From Microbacterium pumilum (lineage in GTDB: Bacteria; Actinomycetota; Actinomycetes; Actinomycetales; Microbacteriaceae), in the NCBI RefSeq assembly GCF_039530225.1, contig NZ_BAAAOH010000001.1, forward strand, positions 2,356,001 to 2,420,000: 64,000 nucleotides of DNA, given 5' to 3'. Below are positions 34,074 to 45,026 of this stretch, piece by piece. The position numbers and the translations under genes were made by a program. The first letter of the stretch is position 1, and every line of letters starts with the position of its first letter. Below the pieces are notes generated by a model that was not told the origin of the DNA, ran no database searches, and saw only the letters and a program-made list of their open reading frames with translations.

Positions 34074-35651
34074 TCACTCCAATTGGCGGCCGGTGAGCCG
34101 GATCTCCTCGAGGTCGAGCTGCGTCTGCAGGGCACGGACCACCGTGTCGTCGATGCGCTGTTCGTCGCGGAGCCGCAGCACGGTGTCACGCTTGACCTGC
34201 ATCGCCGCCAGCCGAAGGCGCCGGTACTGCTCCTTCGTGCGCGCGGTCTCGGCGCCGTCCGCGGTCTCGCCATCGGCCTGCAGCGCCGCCAGATGCTGCT
34301 CCGACTCCTGTGCGACCCTGTCACGCACCTCGTCATCGACGCCGAGCGACGCCGCGAGATCGGGAAGGGCCGCGAGTGCCGCGCGCGTGGCCTCGGTCTG
34401 CGCGAGCAGGCGTTCATCCGCCTCGCTGTCCGCCGGAAGGCGGGCCCAGCGGATGAGCAGGGGGAACAGCGGCCCCTGCACGGCGAGCGTGAGCACGATC
34501 ACCACCGCCGTGACGAACACGACGAGGTCGCGCATGGGGAACGGCGCGCCTCCCTCGATCGTCAGTGGGATCGCGAGGGCAGCGGCGAGCGAGACCGCGC
34601 CGCGGTAGCCCGCGAACGCGTTCATCACGAGCGCCCGCGTCGGCGCGCGCAGCGTGCGCTGGTAGGGCCGACGATCGAGCGTGCGGATGAGGCCCGTGGT
34701 GATGAACGTCCAGGCCAGCCGCACGACGATGAGCGCGATCCAGACGATGACGCCGAGCAGGATGCCGAAACCCAGGTCGCCGGACGGCAGATCGCGCACA
34801 ACGACCTGAAGCTCGAGCCCGATGAGCACGAAGAGCGCCCCGTTGAGGATGTATGTCGTCAGCGTCCAGAACGACAGCGCCTGATCGCGGGCCTCGGGTC
34901 GTGCCACGCGTGGACCGCGCTGGCTCATGAGCAGCCCGCACACCACGACCGCGAGCACTCCGGAGGCATGGACGAGCTCGGCGGCGAGAAACGCGAGAAA
35001 CGGCGTCATGATCATCGCGACGTTGCTCGCAACCGTGATTCGGATGCGACGCAGGTATGCGCCGAGGAACCCCACCGCGAACCCGATCGCCACTCCACCC
35101 ACGTACGAGACCGCGAGGTCCCATGTCACCGAGAGCGGCGTGAGCTGCGCGGAGCCGACCGCGACACCGACCGCCAGCCCGTAGACGACGAGCGCCGTGC
35201 CGTCGTTGATGAGGCTCTCGGCACGCAGAACGGTCCGCTGACGCAGCGGGAGTCCGCTCGCGAGGGTTCCGACCGCCGTCGCATCGGTCGGTGCGAGCGC
35301 GGCGCCCATCACGAGCGCGATGGCCCACGGCATCCCGAACCACACCCCTACGCCCGCGACCGCGAAGGCCGTCGCGAACACGAGCAGGGTGCCGTTGAGC
35401 ACGATGACCCGCAGGTAGCGCCGGGTCTCGCGGAGCGAGGTGGTGACGCTCTCCCAGAAGAGCAGCGCGGGCAGGAACAGCAGCAGGACGGCCTCGGACG
35501 GCAGCTGCACGTCGCGCAGCGCCGGGATGAACCCGAGCAGCACGCCGACGATGACCTGGACCAGGGCGAGCGGGATCCGCAGGCGCGGCGCCGCCGCTGC
35601 CGCGATGACGAGCGCGACACCGATCGCGACGATGGCTTCGAGTGCGAGCAC
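34074..35651 (-). CDS. Na+/H+ antiporter, CPA1 family
   Basis: The 525-residue protein has about twelve transmembrane helices in its first 410 residues. CPA1 features are LPALLFWE near 60, the ALAPTDATAVGTL region near 125 with the ion-binding Asp, and a SLINDGTALV motif near 145. A cytosolic C-terminal tail of about 115 residues is rich in Ala, Glu and Arg and predicted helical, as in NhaP-like antiporters. It would expel Na+ or K+ for pH and salt homeostasis. GTG 35651 follows GAGGAGGT. It is convergent with the SDR. Confidence 0.9.
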   Translation of the reverse strand: MLALEAIVAIGVALVIAAAAAPRLRIPLALVQVIVGVLLGFIPALRDVQLPSEAVLLLFLPALLFWESVTTSLRETRRYLRVIVLNGTLLVFATAFAVAGVGVWFGMPWAIALVMGAALAPTDATAVGTLASGLPLRQRTVLRAESLINDGTALVVYGLAVGVAVGSAQLTPLSVTWDLAVSYVGGVAIGFAVGFLGAYLRRIRITVASNVAMIMTPFLAFLAAELVHASGVLAVVVCGLLMSQRGPRVARPEARDQALSFWTLTTYILNGALFVLIGLELQVVVRDLPSGDLGFGILLGVIVWIALIVVRLAWTFITTGLIRTLDRRPYQRTLRAPTRALVMNAFAGYRGAVSLAAALAIPLTIEGGAPFPMRDLVVFVTAVVIVLTLAVQGPLFPLLIRWARLPADSEADERLLAQTEATRAALAALPDLAASLGVDDEVRDRVAQESEQHLAALQADGETADGAETARTKEQYRRLRLAAMQVKRDTVLRLRDEQRIDDTVVRALQTQLDLEEIRLTGRQLE

Positions 35652-35704
35652 GGGTGACCTCCTCGAATGCAGGTGTGGCGCCAGCGTAGCGGCGAGCGCT
35701 GAGC

Positions 35705-35847
35705 GGCGGCGTGCGTCAGCGAGCCGGGGGTTTGGGGCGGAGCCCCATTGGGCGGCGTGCGTCAGCGAGCCGGGGGTTTGGAGCGGAGCCCCATTCGGCG
35801 GCGTGCGTCAGCGAGCCGGGGGTTTGGGGCGGAGCCCCATTCGGCGG
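35705..35847. repeat. 46-bp tandem repeat, three copies, upstream of dapA
   Basis: Three near-identical 46-bp units start at 35705, 35751 and 35797 (two base differences), followed by the first five bases of a fourth. Each holds GCGTGCGTCAGCGAGCC and a GGGGCGGAGCCCC hairpin. The array fills the space between the antiporter and dapA and ends 34 bp before the dapA start. Confidence 0.95.
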
Positions 35848-35880
35848 AGCGGTATCCGTCCGAGCCGATACCCTGAAGGA

Positions 35881-36858
35881 ATGACGCACACCGGCAATCC
35901 GTTCGGCCAGGTGCTCGTCGCTCTCGTCACTCCGATGACGACGGAGGGCGAGGTCGACTGGCCCGCGGTCGAGAAGCACATCGACGACGTCATCACCGCG
36001 GGCGCCGACGGCATCGTCGTCACCGGCACGACGGGTGAGACCAGCACACTGACGGATGCCGAGAAGATCCGGCTCGTCGAGGTCGGCAAGGATGTCGCGG
36101 CCGGCCGCGCCAAGATCATCACCGGCGGCGGGTCGAACGAGACGGCGCACGCGATCTCGCTCTACAAGGCGAGCGAGAAGGCCGGCGCCGACGGCATCAT
36201 GATCGTCACGCCGTACTACAACAAGCCGACGCAGGCGGGCGTGCTGACTCACTTCCGGCTCGTCGCAGACGCCACCGACCTGCCGGTGATCCTCTACGAC
36301 ATCCCCGGCCGCACCGGCGTCCCCATCGCGTACGAGACGATCCTGCGGATCGCCAAGCACCCCAATGTGCTGGCCATCAAGGACGCGAAGGGCGACTTCA
36401 GCGAGGTCAGTCGCGTGCTCAACCAGACCGACCTGATGTACTTCTCCGGCGACGACTCGAACGTGCTGCCCCATCTGTCGATCGGGGCCACCGGGCTCAT
36501 CGGCGTGACCGCGAACATCGCGGCCCAGCCGTACCGCGCCATCGTGGACGCTGTGAACCGCGGCGACCTGGCGGCAGCGACCGCCGAGCACAAGCACCTC
36601 GAGCCGCTCGTCCGCGCCGTGATGACGCACGTGCCGGGCACCGTGTCGGCGAAGTACATCCTGCACGGGCTCGGCCGCATCGGCAGCCCGCGCGTCCGGC
36701 TGCCGCTCGTCGGTCCCGAGGAGTGGGAGGCCGCCAAGATCGAGGACGAGCTCGCCCTCGTTCGCGGCGTCCCCGGCGCCGACTTCTCCAACTTCCGACC
36801 CGATCGCAACGCCGCCGCGGGCGGCGCCCTGCCGAAGGTCTCCGGCACCACGAGATGA
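35881..36858 (+). CDS. dapA: 4-hydroxy-tetrahydrodipicolinate synthase
   Basis: DapA condenses pyruvate and aspartate semialdehyde in the first committed step to diaminopimelate and lysine. The 325-residue TIM barrel has GTTGET near 49-54, YYNKP near 112, Tyr139 in YDIPGR and the Schiff-base Lys167 in LAIKDAK. TACCCT and a 6-nt gap precede the ATG, with the 46-bp repeat array just upstream. RNase J follows after 69 bp; dapA-rnj adjacency is common in actinobacteria. Confidence 0.95.
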   Translation: MTHTGNPFGQVLVALVTPMTTEGEVDWPAVEKHIDDVITAGADGIVVTGTTGETSTLTDAEKIRLVEVGKDVAAGRAKIITGGGSNETAHAISLYKASEKAGADGIMIVTPYYNKPTQAGVLTHFRLVADATDLPVILYDIPGRTGVPIAYETILRIAKHPNVLAIKDAKGDFSEVSRVLNQTDLMYFSGDDSNVLPHLSIGATGLIGVTANIAAQPYRAIVDAVNRGDLAAATAEHKHLEPLVRAVMTHVPGTVSAKYILHGLGRIGSPRVRLPLVGPEEWEAAKIEDELALVRGVPGADFSNFRPDRNAAAGGALPKVSGTTR

Positions 36859-36927
36859 CGACCATGCGCCGCCACACATCGTGGCGGCGCAGACGCGGAT
36901 GCCCCGGCATCCCGAGGAAGGTGACTG

Positions 36928-38604
36928 ATGCCCGGCACCGTGTACGACCCGCCCGCCCTCGAAGCCGGAACACTGCGCGTGACGCCGCTGGGCGGACTCG
37001 GGGAGGTCGGCCGCAACATGACAGTGTTCGAGTACGGCGGCAAGCTGCTCATCGTCGACTGCGGAGTGCTGTTCCCCGAAGAGCACCAGCCCGGCGTCGA
37101 CCTGATCCTGCCCGACTTCGAGCCCATCAAGAACCGGCTCGACGACGTCGTGGGCATCGTGCTCACGCACGGTCACGAAGACCACATCGGCGCCGTGCCG
37201 TACCTGCTCAAGCTCAAGCAGGACATTCCCCTGATTGGGTCGGGGCTCACCCTCGCCCTGATCGAGGCGAAGCTCAAAGAGCACCGCATCAAGGCGTACA
37301 CGCTCACGGTGAGCGAGGGGCAGCACGAGAGGCTCGGCGCCTTCGACCTCGAGTTCATCGCGGTCAACCACTCGATCCCCGACGCGCTCGCGGTGGCGAT
37401 CCGCACGCCCGCCGGACTGGTGCTCGCCACCGGCGACTTCAAGATGGACCAGCTTCCCCTCGACGGCAGGCTGACCGACCTCCGCGCCTTCGCGCGGCTC
37501 GGCGAAGAGGGCGTCGACCTGTTCCTCGTCGACTCGACCAATGCGGACGTCCCGGGCTTCACGCCCCTGGAGCGCAGCATCGGCCCCGTGCTCGATCAGG
37601 TCATCGGCAAGGCGCCCCGCCGCGTGATCGTCGCAAGCTTCTCGAGCCACGTGCATCGTGTGCAGCAGGTGCTGGATGCCGCAGCCGCCCACGGTCGCCG
37701 GGTTGCCCTGCTCGGTCGCAGCATGGTCCGCAACATGGGCATCGCCGAGGACCTCGGCTACCTGCACGTGCCCGAAGGCGTGTTCATCGACTACAAGAAG
37801 GCACGCGACCTGCCCGACGACAAGATCGTCTACATGTCGACGGGGTCCCAGGGCGAGCCGATGGCGGTGCTGAGTCGCATGGCGAACAACGACCACGAGA
37901 TCGAGCCCGGTCCGGGCGACACGGTGATCCTCGCCTCCAGCCTCATCCCCGGGAACGAGAACGCCGTGTACCGCGTGATCGACGGGCTGACCAAGCTCGG
38001 CGCGAACGTGGTGCACAAGGGGAACGCGAAGGTCCACGTCTCGGGTCATGCCGCGGCGGGGGAGCTGCTGTACTGCTACAACATCCTCAAGCCCAGGAAC
38101 GTGCTGCCCGTGCACGGCGAGTACCGGCACCTCATGGCCAACTCCAAGCTCGCGCAGGACACCGGCATCCCCGCCGATCGGACGATCCTGGGCGAGAACG
38201 GCACCGTCATCGACCTCAAGGACGGCGTTGCGAACGTGGTCGGCCAGCTCGACCTCGGCTTCGTCTACGTCGACGGCTCGACGGTCGGCGAGATCACCGA
38301 GGCCGACCTCAAGGATCGGCGGATCCTCGGCGAGGAGGGCTTCATCTCGGTCATCGTGGTGGTGGATGCCGCCACCGGCCGGATCATCACCGGGCCGGAG
38401 ATCCACGCCCGCGGGTTCGCCGAGGACGACACCGTCTTCGACAGTGTGAAGCCGAAGATCGCCGCGGCGCTGACCGAGGCCGCGCGATCGGGGGTGCGCG
38501 ACCCGCACGCCCTCTCGCAGGTCGTGCGGCGCACGATCGGACGTTGGGTGAATCAATCGCTGCGGCGGCGGCCCATGATCATCCCCCTCGTCATCGAGGC
38601 GTAA
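36928..38604 (+). CDS. rnj: Ribonuclease J
   Basis: The 558-residue protein is RNase J of the metallo-beta-lactamase/beta-CASP group, with endo- and 5'-3' exoribonuclease activity in mRNA decay and rRNA processing. The zinc motif HGHEDH is at 81-86. The beta-CASP domain (about 200-420) shows GRSMVRNMGIA and STGSQGEP, and a C-terminal domain runs from about 450. It lies downstream of dapA, probably cotranscribed. Confidence 0.94.
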   Translation: MPGTVYDPPALEAGTLRVTPLGGLGEVGRNMTVFEYGGKLLIVDCGVLFPEEHQPGVDLILPDFEPIKNRLDDVVGIVLTHGHEDHIGAVPYLLKLKQDIPLIGSGLTLALIEAKLKEHRIKAYTLTVSEGQHERLGAFDLEFIAVNHSIPDALAVAIRTPAGLVLATGDFKMDQLPLDGRLTDLRAFARLGEEGVDLFLVDSTNADVPGFTPLERSIGPVLDQVIGKAPRRVIVASFSSHVHRVQQVLDAAAAHGRRVALLGRSMVRNMGIAEDLGYLHVPEGVFIDYKKARDLPDDKIVYMSTGSQGEPMAVLSRMANNDHEIEPGPGDTVILASSLIPGNENAVYRVIDGLTKLGANVVHKGNAKVHVSGHAAAGELLYCYNILKPRNVLPVHGEYRHLMANSKLAQDTGIPADRTILGENGTVIDLKDGVANVVGQLDLGFVYVDGSTVGEITEADLKDRRILGEEGFISVIVVVDAATGRIITGPEIHARGFAEDDTVFDSVKPKIAAALTEAARSGVRDPHALSQVVRRTIGRWVNQSLRRRPMIIPLVIEA

Positions 38605-38627
38605 CAGACCGCGAATACACTCACGAC

Positions 38628-39122
38628 ATGCCCTCGTCGTTCAGCATCCGACCGGCCACCCAGGCCGATGGCGCGTTCCTCGGCGACATGGTGGTCGAGG
38701 CGGCGAACTGGCGCCAGGGCGGCGCATCGCCGAAGCATCAGGTGATGACGAGCGCCGAACACGGTCGCTACGTCGCCGGCTGGATGCGCCCGGGCGATGC
38801 CGGGCTCATCGCCCTCGACGGACACGGCGAGCCGATCGGCGCCGCCTGGTACCGGATGCTGCCACGCAGCGACCCCGGGTTCGGCTATGTCGGCACCGGG
38901 GTGCCTGAGCTGATCATCGGAGTCCGGCCGATCTGGCGGGCGCACGGCGTGGGCCGGACGCTCCTGCACGGCCTCTGCGACCTCGCGCGGGCCGAGGGCT
39001 ACGCGCGGATCAGCCTGAGCGTGGAACGCGGCAACTTCGCTGCGACGCTCTACCGCAGCGAGGGGTTCGCGGTCACACAGAGCGGAATGGGCCGCGACAC
39101 GATGGTCAAGCGCCTGCGCTGA
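38628..39122 (+). CDS. GNAT-family N-acetyltransferase
   Basis: The 164-residue protein shows the GNAT acetyl-CoA loop [17 protein letters not shown] near residue 105 and the [17 protein letters not shown] helix typical of RimI-like enzymes. The substrate is unknown. TACACT (38616-38621) and a 6-nt gap precede the ATG, so it may have its own leaderless promoter 12 bp after rnj. Confidence 0.82.
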   Translation: MPSSFSIRPATQADGAFLGDMVVEAANWRQGGASPKHQVMTSAEHGRYVAGWMRPGDAGLIALDGHGEPIGAAWYRMLPRSDPGFGYVGTGVPELIIGVRPIWRAHGVGRTLLHGLCDLARAEGYARISLSVERGNFAATLYRSEGFAVTQSGMGRDTMVKRLR

Positions 39123-39201
39123 GGCCAGCCGCATCCGTCACCCGGCCGGAGGGGCGGGTGGCATGGCCGCGTCGTTCCGGGGAAAAGTCGTCGACGGGCC
39201 G

Positions 39202-39207
39202 TACGGT
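39202..39207 (+). promoter_or_regulatory. Leaderless promoter -10 of ftsK
   Basis: TACGGT, a 7-nt gap and ATG 39215. Confidence 0.5.
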
Positions 39208-39214
39208 TGACGGC

Positions 39215-41920
39215 ATGGCGAGTTCGACCAGAGGCACAGGCGCGCCCTCGAAAGGCACGCCTGCGAAGACCACGGCCGCGAAGACCACGCCTGCGAAGAG
39301 CACGGCGTCGTCGCGCGCGGCGAAACCCGCGCCCGCGCCCAAGCGCTATGTCGGCGATGCCGAGAAGCCGCCGCTCATCGTCCGTGCCTGGCTGGGTCTC
39401 GCGCACGCGACCGGTGGGCTGTTCCGGGCATTCGGTCCTGAGACCCTGGCGAAGGATGAGCGACGCGACGGCTTCCCGTTCCTCCTGGTACTGCTCGCCA
39501 TCGCCGGTGCGGTCGTCGAATGGTTCTTCATCGGGTCGGATGTCGCGACCAACATCAGCGCCTACACGGTCGGCGCCCTGCTGGGGCGCGAGGCGTTCAT
39601 CCTGCCGGTCCTCCTGCTGCTCCTCGCCGGCTGGATGTTCCGGCATCCGTCATCTGTGCATGACAACGGCCGCATCGGCATCGGGTTCGGCCTGCTGATC
39701 CTGACGATCGCCGGCTTCTGCCACGTCGCGGGCGACCGCCCGCAGCCGAGTCAGGGGCTTCCGGCGCTCAGCGCGGCCGGTGGACTGTTCGGCTGGATGA
39801 TCGGCGAGCCGCTCGCATTGCTCCTCACCCCGATCGGCGCCTACATCGTGCTGGGCATCCTGGCGGCGCTCAGCATCCTCATCATCACGAAGACTCCGCC
39901 GAACCGGATCGGGCGTCGCCTCGGCGAGCTCTACAACTGGATGTTCGGCACCGAGCCGGGCGATGCGACACCGGCGACGGATGCCGCACCCACCGGCACG
40001 GACGCTGACGCCGACGCCACCGACTCGGCGCTGCCATGGTGGCGGCGCAACAAGACCGGGCGCGAGAAGGACCCGGACAGCGGGATCGCCTCGCAGGACC
40101 TCACCGAACTGCTGCCACCCGGTGCGGTCGTGGGCGGCTTCGACCAGGCCGTCCTCCCTGCTGCGCCCCCTGCACCGACCTTCACGCCGGACGCTCCCAC
40201 CGAGGTCATCGACTCGGCAGCGCTCGCGGGTGCCAAGGCGGCGAAGAAAGGCGGCACGTCGCTGCGCGACGACTCCGATCAGGACCCGCTGGACGACGGC
40301 ATCCTGCCGGGCCTGTCCGGGATCGGCTCCGACTCCGTCCGCTCCGCGCCGGCGGCAGCGTACCGGCTTCCGTCGGTGAACGCCCTCGCGGCGGGCACTC
40401 CGCACAAAGCGCGTTCGCAGGCCAACGACGACACGGTGAGGGCGATCACGAGCGTGCTCGACCAGTTCCAGGTCGACGCCCGTGTGACCGGCTTCTCGCG
40501 CGGCCCGACGGTGACGCAGTACGAGATCGAGGTCGGCCACGGCGTCAAGGTGGAGCGGATCACTGCTCTCACCAACAACATCGCCTACGCGGTGGCGTCG
40601 AACGAGGTGCGCATCCTCGCACCCATCCCCGGGAAGAGCGCCATCGGCGTGGAGATCCCGAACACCGATCGAGAGATCGTCACGCTCGGCGATGTGCTGC
40701 GCTCGACGAACGCGCAGAGCTCCACGCACCCCATGACCATCGGCGTCGGCAAGGACGTCGGGGGCGGATATGTCGTCGCGAACCTCGCCAAGATGCCCCA
40801 CCTGCTCGTGGCCGGTTCCACGGGCTCGGGCAAGTCGAGCTTCGTGAACTCCATGATCACGAGCCTGCTCATGAAGGCGAAGCCCGCGGACGTCCGTATG
40901 GTGCTGATCGATCCGAAGCGCGTGGAACTCACCTCATATGCCGGCGTGCCGCACCTCATCACGCCCATCATCACGAACCCGAAGAAGGCGGCCGAGGCGC
41001 TGCAGTGGGTCGTGAAGGAGATGGACATGCGGTACGACGACCTCGCATCGTTCGGGTACCGCCACATCGACGACTTCAACGCCGCCATCCGCGCGGGAGA
41101 GGTGAAGCTGCCGCCCGGCAGCGAGCGGGTGCTCAAGCCCTACCCGTACCTGCTGGTCGTCGTCGACGAGCTCGCCGACCTCATGATGGTCGCGCCTCGC
41201 GACGTCGAGGACTCGATCGTCCGCATCACGCAGCTCGCCCGGGCCAGCGGCATCCATCTCGTGCTCGCCACCCAGCGCCCATCGGTGGATGTCGTCACCG
41301 GCCTCATCAAGGCGAACGTGCCGTCGCGGCTCGCGTTCGCCGTGACGAGCGTCACCGACTCTCGCGTCATCCTGGATCAGCCCGGTGCCGACCGGCTGAT
41401 CGGCCAGGGCGATGCACTCTTCCTGCCGATGGGAACCTCCAAGGCGGTGCGCGTCCAAGGGGCGTGGGTCAGCGAGCTCGAGATCGAGAAGGTCGTCGCG
41501 CACGTCACGGCGCAGGCGCGACCCGAGTACCGCGCGGACGTCGCGGTGGTCGCCGAGAAGAAGGAGATCGACGCGGACATCGGCGACGACCTCGAGCTGC
41601 TTCTCGCGGCCGCCGAGCTCGTCGTCTCCACGCAGTTCGGCTCGACGTCGATGCTGCAGCGCAAGCTCCGGGTCGGCTTCGCGAAGGCCGGACGACTCAT
41701 GGATCTCCTGGAGTCGCGCGAGATCGTCGGGCCGTCCGAAGGATCGAAGGCCCGCGATGTCCTGGTCACCAACGAGCAGCTGCCCGGCGTCCTCGCCCGG
41801 CTTCGCGGAGACGATGTGCCCGACGTCGAGCCCGATCCCGTCGACGCGCAGTACGACGGTTACGCCGTCGTCGAGAGCGACGACGACGAAGACGCCTGGG
41901 GGCTCACCGGCCGCGATTGA
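39215..41920 (+). CDS. ftsK: DNA translocase FtsK/SpoIIIE
   Basis: The 901-residue protein pumps chromosomal DNA at the division septum. It has a short Ala/Lys/Thr/Pro tail with KTTAAK-like repeats (about 10-35), four transmembrane helices (about 85-235), a variable linker, and the RecA-like motor. Walker A is GSTGSGKS near 534-541, and Walker B is [12 protein letters not shown] near 645. The gamma winged helix (about 800-865, [26 protein letters not shown]) reads KOPS-type DNA sequences. The linker is Asp/Ala-rich. ATG 39215 is supported by the promoter position. Confidence 0.94.
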   Translation: MASSTRGTGAPSKGTPAKTTAAKTTPAKSTASSRAAKPAPAPKRYVGDAEKPPLIVRAWLGLAHATGGLFRAFGPETLAKDERRDGFPFLLVLLAIAGAVVEWFFIGSDVATNISAYTVGALLGREAFILPVLLLLLAGWMFRHPSSVHDNGRIGIGFGLLILTIAGFCHVAGDRPQPSQGLPALSAAGGLFGWMIGEPLALLLTPIGAYIVLGILAALSILIITKTPPNRIGRRLGELYNWMFGTEPGDATPATDAAPTGTDADADATDSALPWWRRNKTGREKDPDSGIASQDLTELLPPGAVVGGFDQAVLPAAPPAPTFTPDAPTEVIDSAALAGAKAAKKGGTSLRDDSDQDPLDDGILPGLSGIGSDSVRSAPAAAYRLPSVNALAAGTPHKARSQANDDTVRAITSVLDQFQVDARVTGFSRGPTVTQYEIEVGHGVKVERITALTNNIAYAVASNEVRILAPIPGKSAIGVEIPNTDREIVTLGDVLRSTNAQSSTHPMTIGVGKDVGGGYVVANLAKMPHLLVAGSTGSGKSSFVNSMITSLLMKAKPADVRMVLIDPKRVELTSYAGVPHLITPIITNPKKAAEALQWVVKEMDMRYDDLASFGYRHIDDFNAAIRAGEVKLPPGSERVLKPYPYLLVVVDELADLMMVAPRDVEDSIVRITQLARASGIHLVLATQRPSVDVVTGLIKANVPSRLAFAVTSVTDSRVILDQPGADRLIGQGDALFLPMGTSKAVRVQGAWVSELEIEKVVAHVTAQARPEYRADVAVVAEKKEIDADIGDDLELLLAAAELVVSTQFGSTSMLQRKLRVGFAKAGRLMDLLESREIVGPSEGSKARDVLVTNEQLPGVLARLRGDDVPDVEPDPVDAQYDGYAVVESDDDEDAWGLTGRD

Positions 41921-41947
41921 CCGGCGCCACCGCGTTAGGCTCGGGCC

Positions 41948-42520
41948 ATGGCCATCCCACGGCAGCTTCCCAACGCCATCACGATCGTGCGCATCCTCTG
42001 CGCGCCGGTGTTCCTCTGGATGCTGCTCGCCGACGGGGGAGCGGACGGCACGCTCAGGTGGTGGGCCGCCGTGCTGTTCATCGTCGCGATCGCGACCGAC
42101 GGGATCGATGGCTACCTGGCACGCAAGCACCACATCGTCACGGACCTCGGAAAGCTGCTCGATCCGCTCGCCGACAAGATCCTCACCGGCTTCGCGTTCA
42201 TCGGCCTGTCGATCCTGGGCGAGCTGCCGTGGTGGATCACGATCGTCGTCCTCATCCGCGAGATCGGCATCACGGTGCACCGATTCATCGTCGCGAGCGA
42301 TCATGTGGTGGCCGCCGCCTGGATGGGTAAGCTGAAGACCCTCGCACAGGCGGTCGCGCTCTCGCTCGCACTGCTGCCGCTGTGGACGCTCGTCGGCGAC
42401 TGGATCTTCTGGGTGAACGGCATCACGATGACGATCGCCGTCGTCCTCACGATCGCCAGCGGCATCGACTACGTGATCACCGCGGTGCGCGCCGGGCGCA
42501 AGAGCAGGGATGCCGCATGA
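41948..42520 (+). CDS. pgsA: CDP-diacylglycerol-glycerol-3-phosphate 3-phosphatidyltransferase
   Basis: The 190-residue membrane enzyme makes phosphatidylglycerophosphate. The CDP-alcohol phosphotransferase motif is complete: Asp51, Asp54-Gly55, Ala58-Arg59, Gly68, Asp72 and Asp76. Five or six transmembrane helices are evident. TAGGCT (41936-41941) and a 6-nt gap precede the ATG. The stop overlaps cinA (ATGA), an arrangement conserved in actinobacteria. Confidence 0.92.
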   Translation: MAIPRQLPNAITIVRILCAPVFLWMLLADGGADGTLRWWAAVLFIVAIATDGIDGYLARKHHIVTDLGKLLDPLADKILTGFAFIGLSILGELPWWITIVVLIREIGITVHRFIVASDHVVAAAWMGKLKTLAQAVALSLALLPLWTLVGDWIFWVNGITMTIAVVLTIASGIDYVITAVRAGRKSRDAA

Positions 42521-42984
42521 CGGATCTCGCCGCTGCGGAGGTGCTGGAGCGTCTGGACCGGCGTGGCTGGACCATCGCCACAGCCGAGTCGCTCACCGGC
42601 GGCCTCGTCGCCGCGGCGATCGTGTCGGTGCCCGGCGCCTCGGCCGCCATGCGCGGGGGCGTGGTGGCATACGCGACGGACGTGAAGCAGTCGCTGCTGA
42701 AGGTCGACGCCGACCTGCTCGCCTCGGCAGGAGCGGTCGACCCGGCCGTGGCGTGGCAGATGGCGGAGGGCATCCGAACCCTGCTGGGCGCGGATGTGGG
42801 CGTCTCGACGACCGGTGTGGCGGGACCCGATCCACAGGACGGCAAACCCGTCGGCACCGTCCACATCGCCGTCGTCACGCCGGAGGGGACCGGGATCACG
42901 TCGCTGGAGATCCCCGGCTCGCGTGATCAGATCCGCGCAGCGACAGTCGATCGTGCACTCGCACTGTGCCTCGAAGAACTGTGA
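42517..42984 (+). CDS. cinA: CinA-family nicotinamide-nucleotide amidohydrolase
   Basis: The 155-residue protein is the C-terminal CinA (PncC) domain alone, without the N-terminal MoaB-like domain. Typical segments are TAESLTGGLVAA near 21-32, GGVVAYATDVKQSLL and STTGVAGPDPQDGKPVGTVHIA near 100. The enzyme deamidates nicotinamide mononucleotide in pyridine salvage. It is coupled to pgsA and lies upstream of the clgR-recA region, as in related genomes. Confidence 0.9.
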   Translation: MTDLAAAEVLERLDRRGWTIATAESLTGGLVAAAIVSVPGASAAMRGGVVAYATDVKQSLLKVDADLLASAGAVDPAVAWQMAEGIRTLLGADVGVSTTGVAGPDPQDGKPVGTVHIAVVTPEGTGITSLEIPGSRDQIRAATVDRALALCLEEL

Positions 42985-43134
42985 GGTCACATCGGGAACA
43001 CAACGTGTTTCGGCTCGGTTACATTCAGCGATTCCCACCCATTCCACAGTGGACGGGATTAGATTGGCATCATCCGGTGCTGTACCGTTGTCCACCCGGA
43101 GAACGGCGGAATCAGAAGTGAGAGGGGGCCCACA

Positions 43135-43443
43135 GTGATCCTGGTTCGTCAAGAGATCGGCGAAGTGCTTCGTGACTTCCGCCAGCAGAAGGGCCGCACC
43201 CTCCGTCAGGTTGCGAGCCGTGCGAGTGTCGCACTCGGATATCTGAGCGAGGTCGAGCGCGGTCAGAAAGAAGCGTCGAGCGAAATCCTGGCGTCCGTCG
43301 CCGAGGCCCTCGATGTTCCCATCTCGATCATCATGCGCGAGGTCGGCGACCGCATCTCGGTGCTCGAAGGCCTGCAGGGCTTCCCGGACGTCGTTCCCGA
43401 CGACCTGGTCGCCTCGGTCGACGCCGAGCTGTCGCTGCGCTGA
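43135..43443 (+). CDS. clgR: ClgR-like XRE-family regulator
   Basis: The 102-residue protein is a short Xre-type helix-turn-helix factor (HTH about 8-62, with TLRQVASRASVALGYLSEVERGQK). In actinobacteria the gene between cinA and recA is ClgR, which activates clp proteases, recA and other stress genes. GTG 43135 is used. Upstream lie the palindrome TCCACAGTGGA (43043-43053) and AACAC/GTGTT at about 43001-43013; neither matches the ClgR box closely. The 150-bp gap holds no other gene. Confidence 0.85.
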   Translation: MILVRQEIGEVLRDFRQQKGRTLRQVASRASVALGYLSEVERGQKEASSEILASVAEALDVPISIIMREVGDRISVLEGLQGFPDVVPDDLVASVDAELSLR

Positions 43444-43466
43444 TCCGCTGACCTTCCGTCCCGGTC

Positions 43467-43691
43467 ATGCGCCGCAGTGAGTTCGATCGTGCCGTGCGCG
43501 ACGAATTCGGCATGCAGGCTGGTCCGCTCATCGCCGATCTGGTGCTGTCCGACCTGAATGGTCGCACCGCCGCCCAGGCTCTGGATGCCGGCATCCCGCC
43601 CCGCGAGGTCTGGCTCGCGCTCTGCGTCGAGACCGACGTGCCACTCGAACGCCGCTACGGCGTGGGGCGCCTCGAACCGCGTCGCGGCTGA
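43467..43691 (+). CDS. DUF3046 small protein
   Basis: The 74-residue hydrophilic protein is a DUF3046 member (MRRSEFDRAVRDEFG start, LVLSDLNGRTAAQALDAG, and the PREVWLALC segment). Its place between clgR and recA is highly conserved in actinobacteria, suggesting a linked role, but no function is established. Confidence 0.85.
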   Translation: MRRSEFDRAVRDEFGMQAGPLIADLVLSDLNGRTAAQALDAGIPPREVWLALCVETDVPLERRYGVGRLEPRRG

Positions 43692-43710
43692 GCTCAGGCT
43701 CGGCGTGTCG

Positions 43711-43726
43711 TCGAACGTCTGTTCGA
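43711..43726. promoter_or_regulatory. SOS box (LexA site) upstream of recA
   Basis: The 16 bases TCGAACGTCTGTTCGA match the actinobacterial/Gram-positive LexA consensus CGAAC-N4-GTTCG with both half-sites perfect. It ends 8 bp before TAGGCT (43735-43740), a likely -10, so bound LexA would block the promoter. The 237-bp recA leader region holds no gene. Confidence 0.9.
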
Positions 43727-43734
43727 CACCCGCG

Positions 43735-43740
43735 TAGGCT
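43735..43740 (+). promoter_or_regulatory. Probable recA promoter -10
   Basis: TAGGCT just downstream of the SOS box; transcription would begin near 43747 and leave a leader of about 180 nt. Confidence 0.5.
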
Positions 43741-43928
43741 CCTGCACAGCAGGTGTCGAGGACGTGTCTGTCCACAGCGACGGGAGGAGCGAAGACGGAT
43801 GTCGGAGCCCACCCCTAGCGTGAACCACGTCGAACGACACCACACGCCTTGTCGCAGCATCCCCATCGGTCCTCGAGACGGAGCGCGACAGCCTACAGGC
43901 GACGGAACGCGAGCATAAGGAGCACGCC

Positions 43929-44975
<1,047 letters not shown>

Positions 44976-44981
<6 letters not shown>

Positions 44982-44994
44982 CGTTCCGTCAGGC
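44976..44994 (+). terminator. Hairpin overlapping the recA stop codon
   Basis: GCCTGACG and CGTCAGGC form an 8-bp perfect stem with a TTC loop across the recA stop. It may reduce read-through to recX, or protect the recA mRNA. Confidence 0.45.
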
Positions 44995-45026
44995 TCGACG
45001 CAAGTGTTTCGAGAGGCTCAACACAA

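Noticed and set aside
35716..38556. A 946-codon open frame on the minus strand across dapA and rnj
   Set aside because: It is antisense to two conserved enzymes with intact motifs; its translation is His/Val/Arg/Asp-rich with no domain. High GC content keeps such frames open.
43001..43053. ClgR binding box upstream of clgR
   Set aside because: Two short palindromes (AACAC/GTGTT and TCCACAGTGGA) are present, but neither matches the published ClgR consensus.
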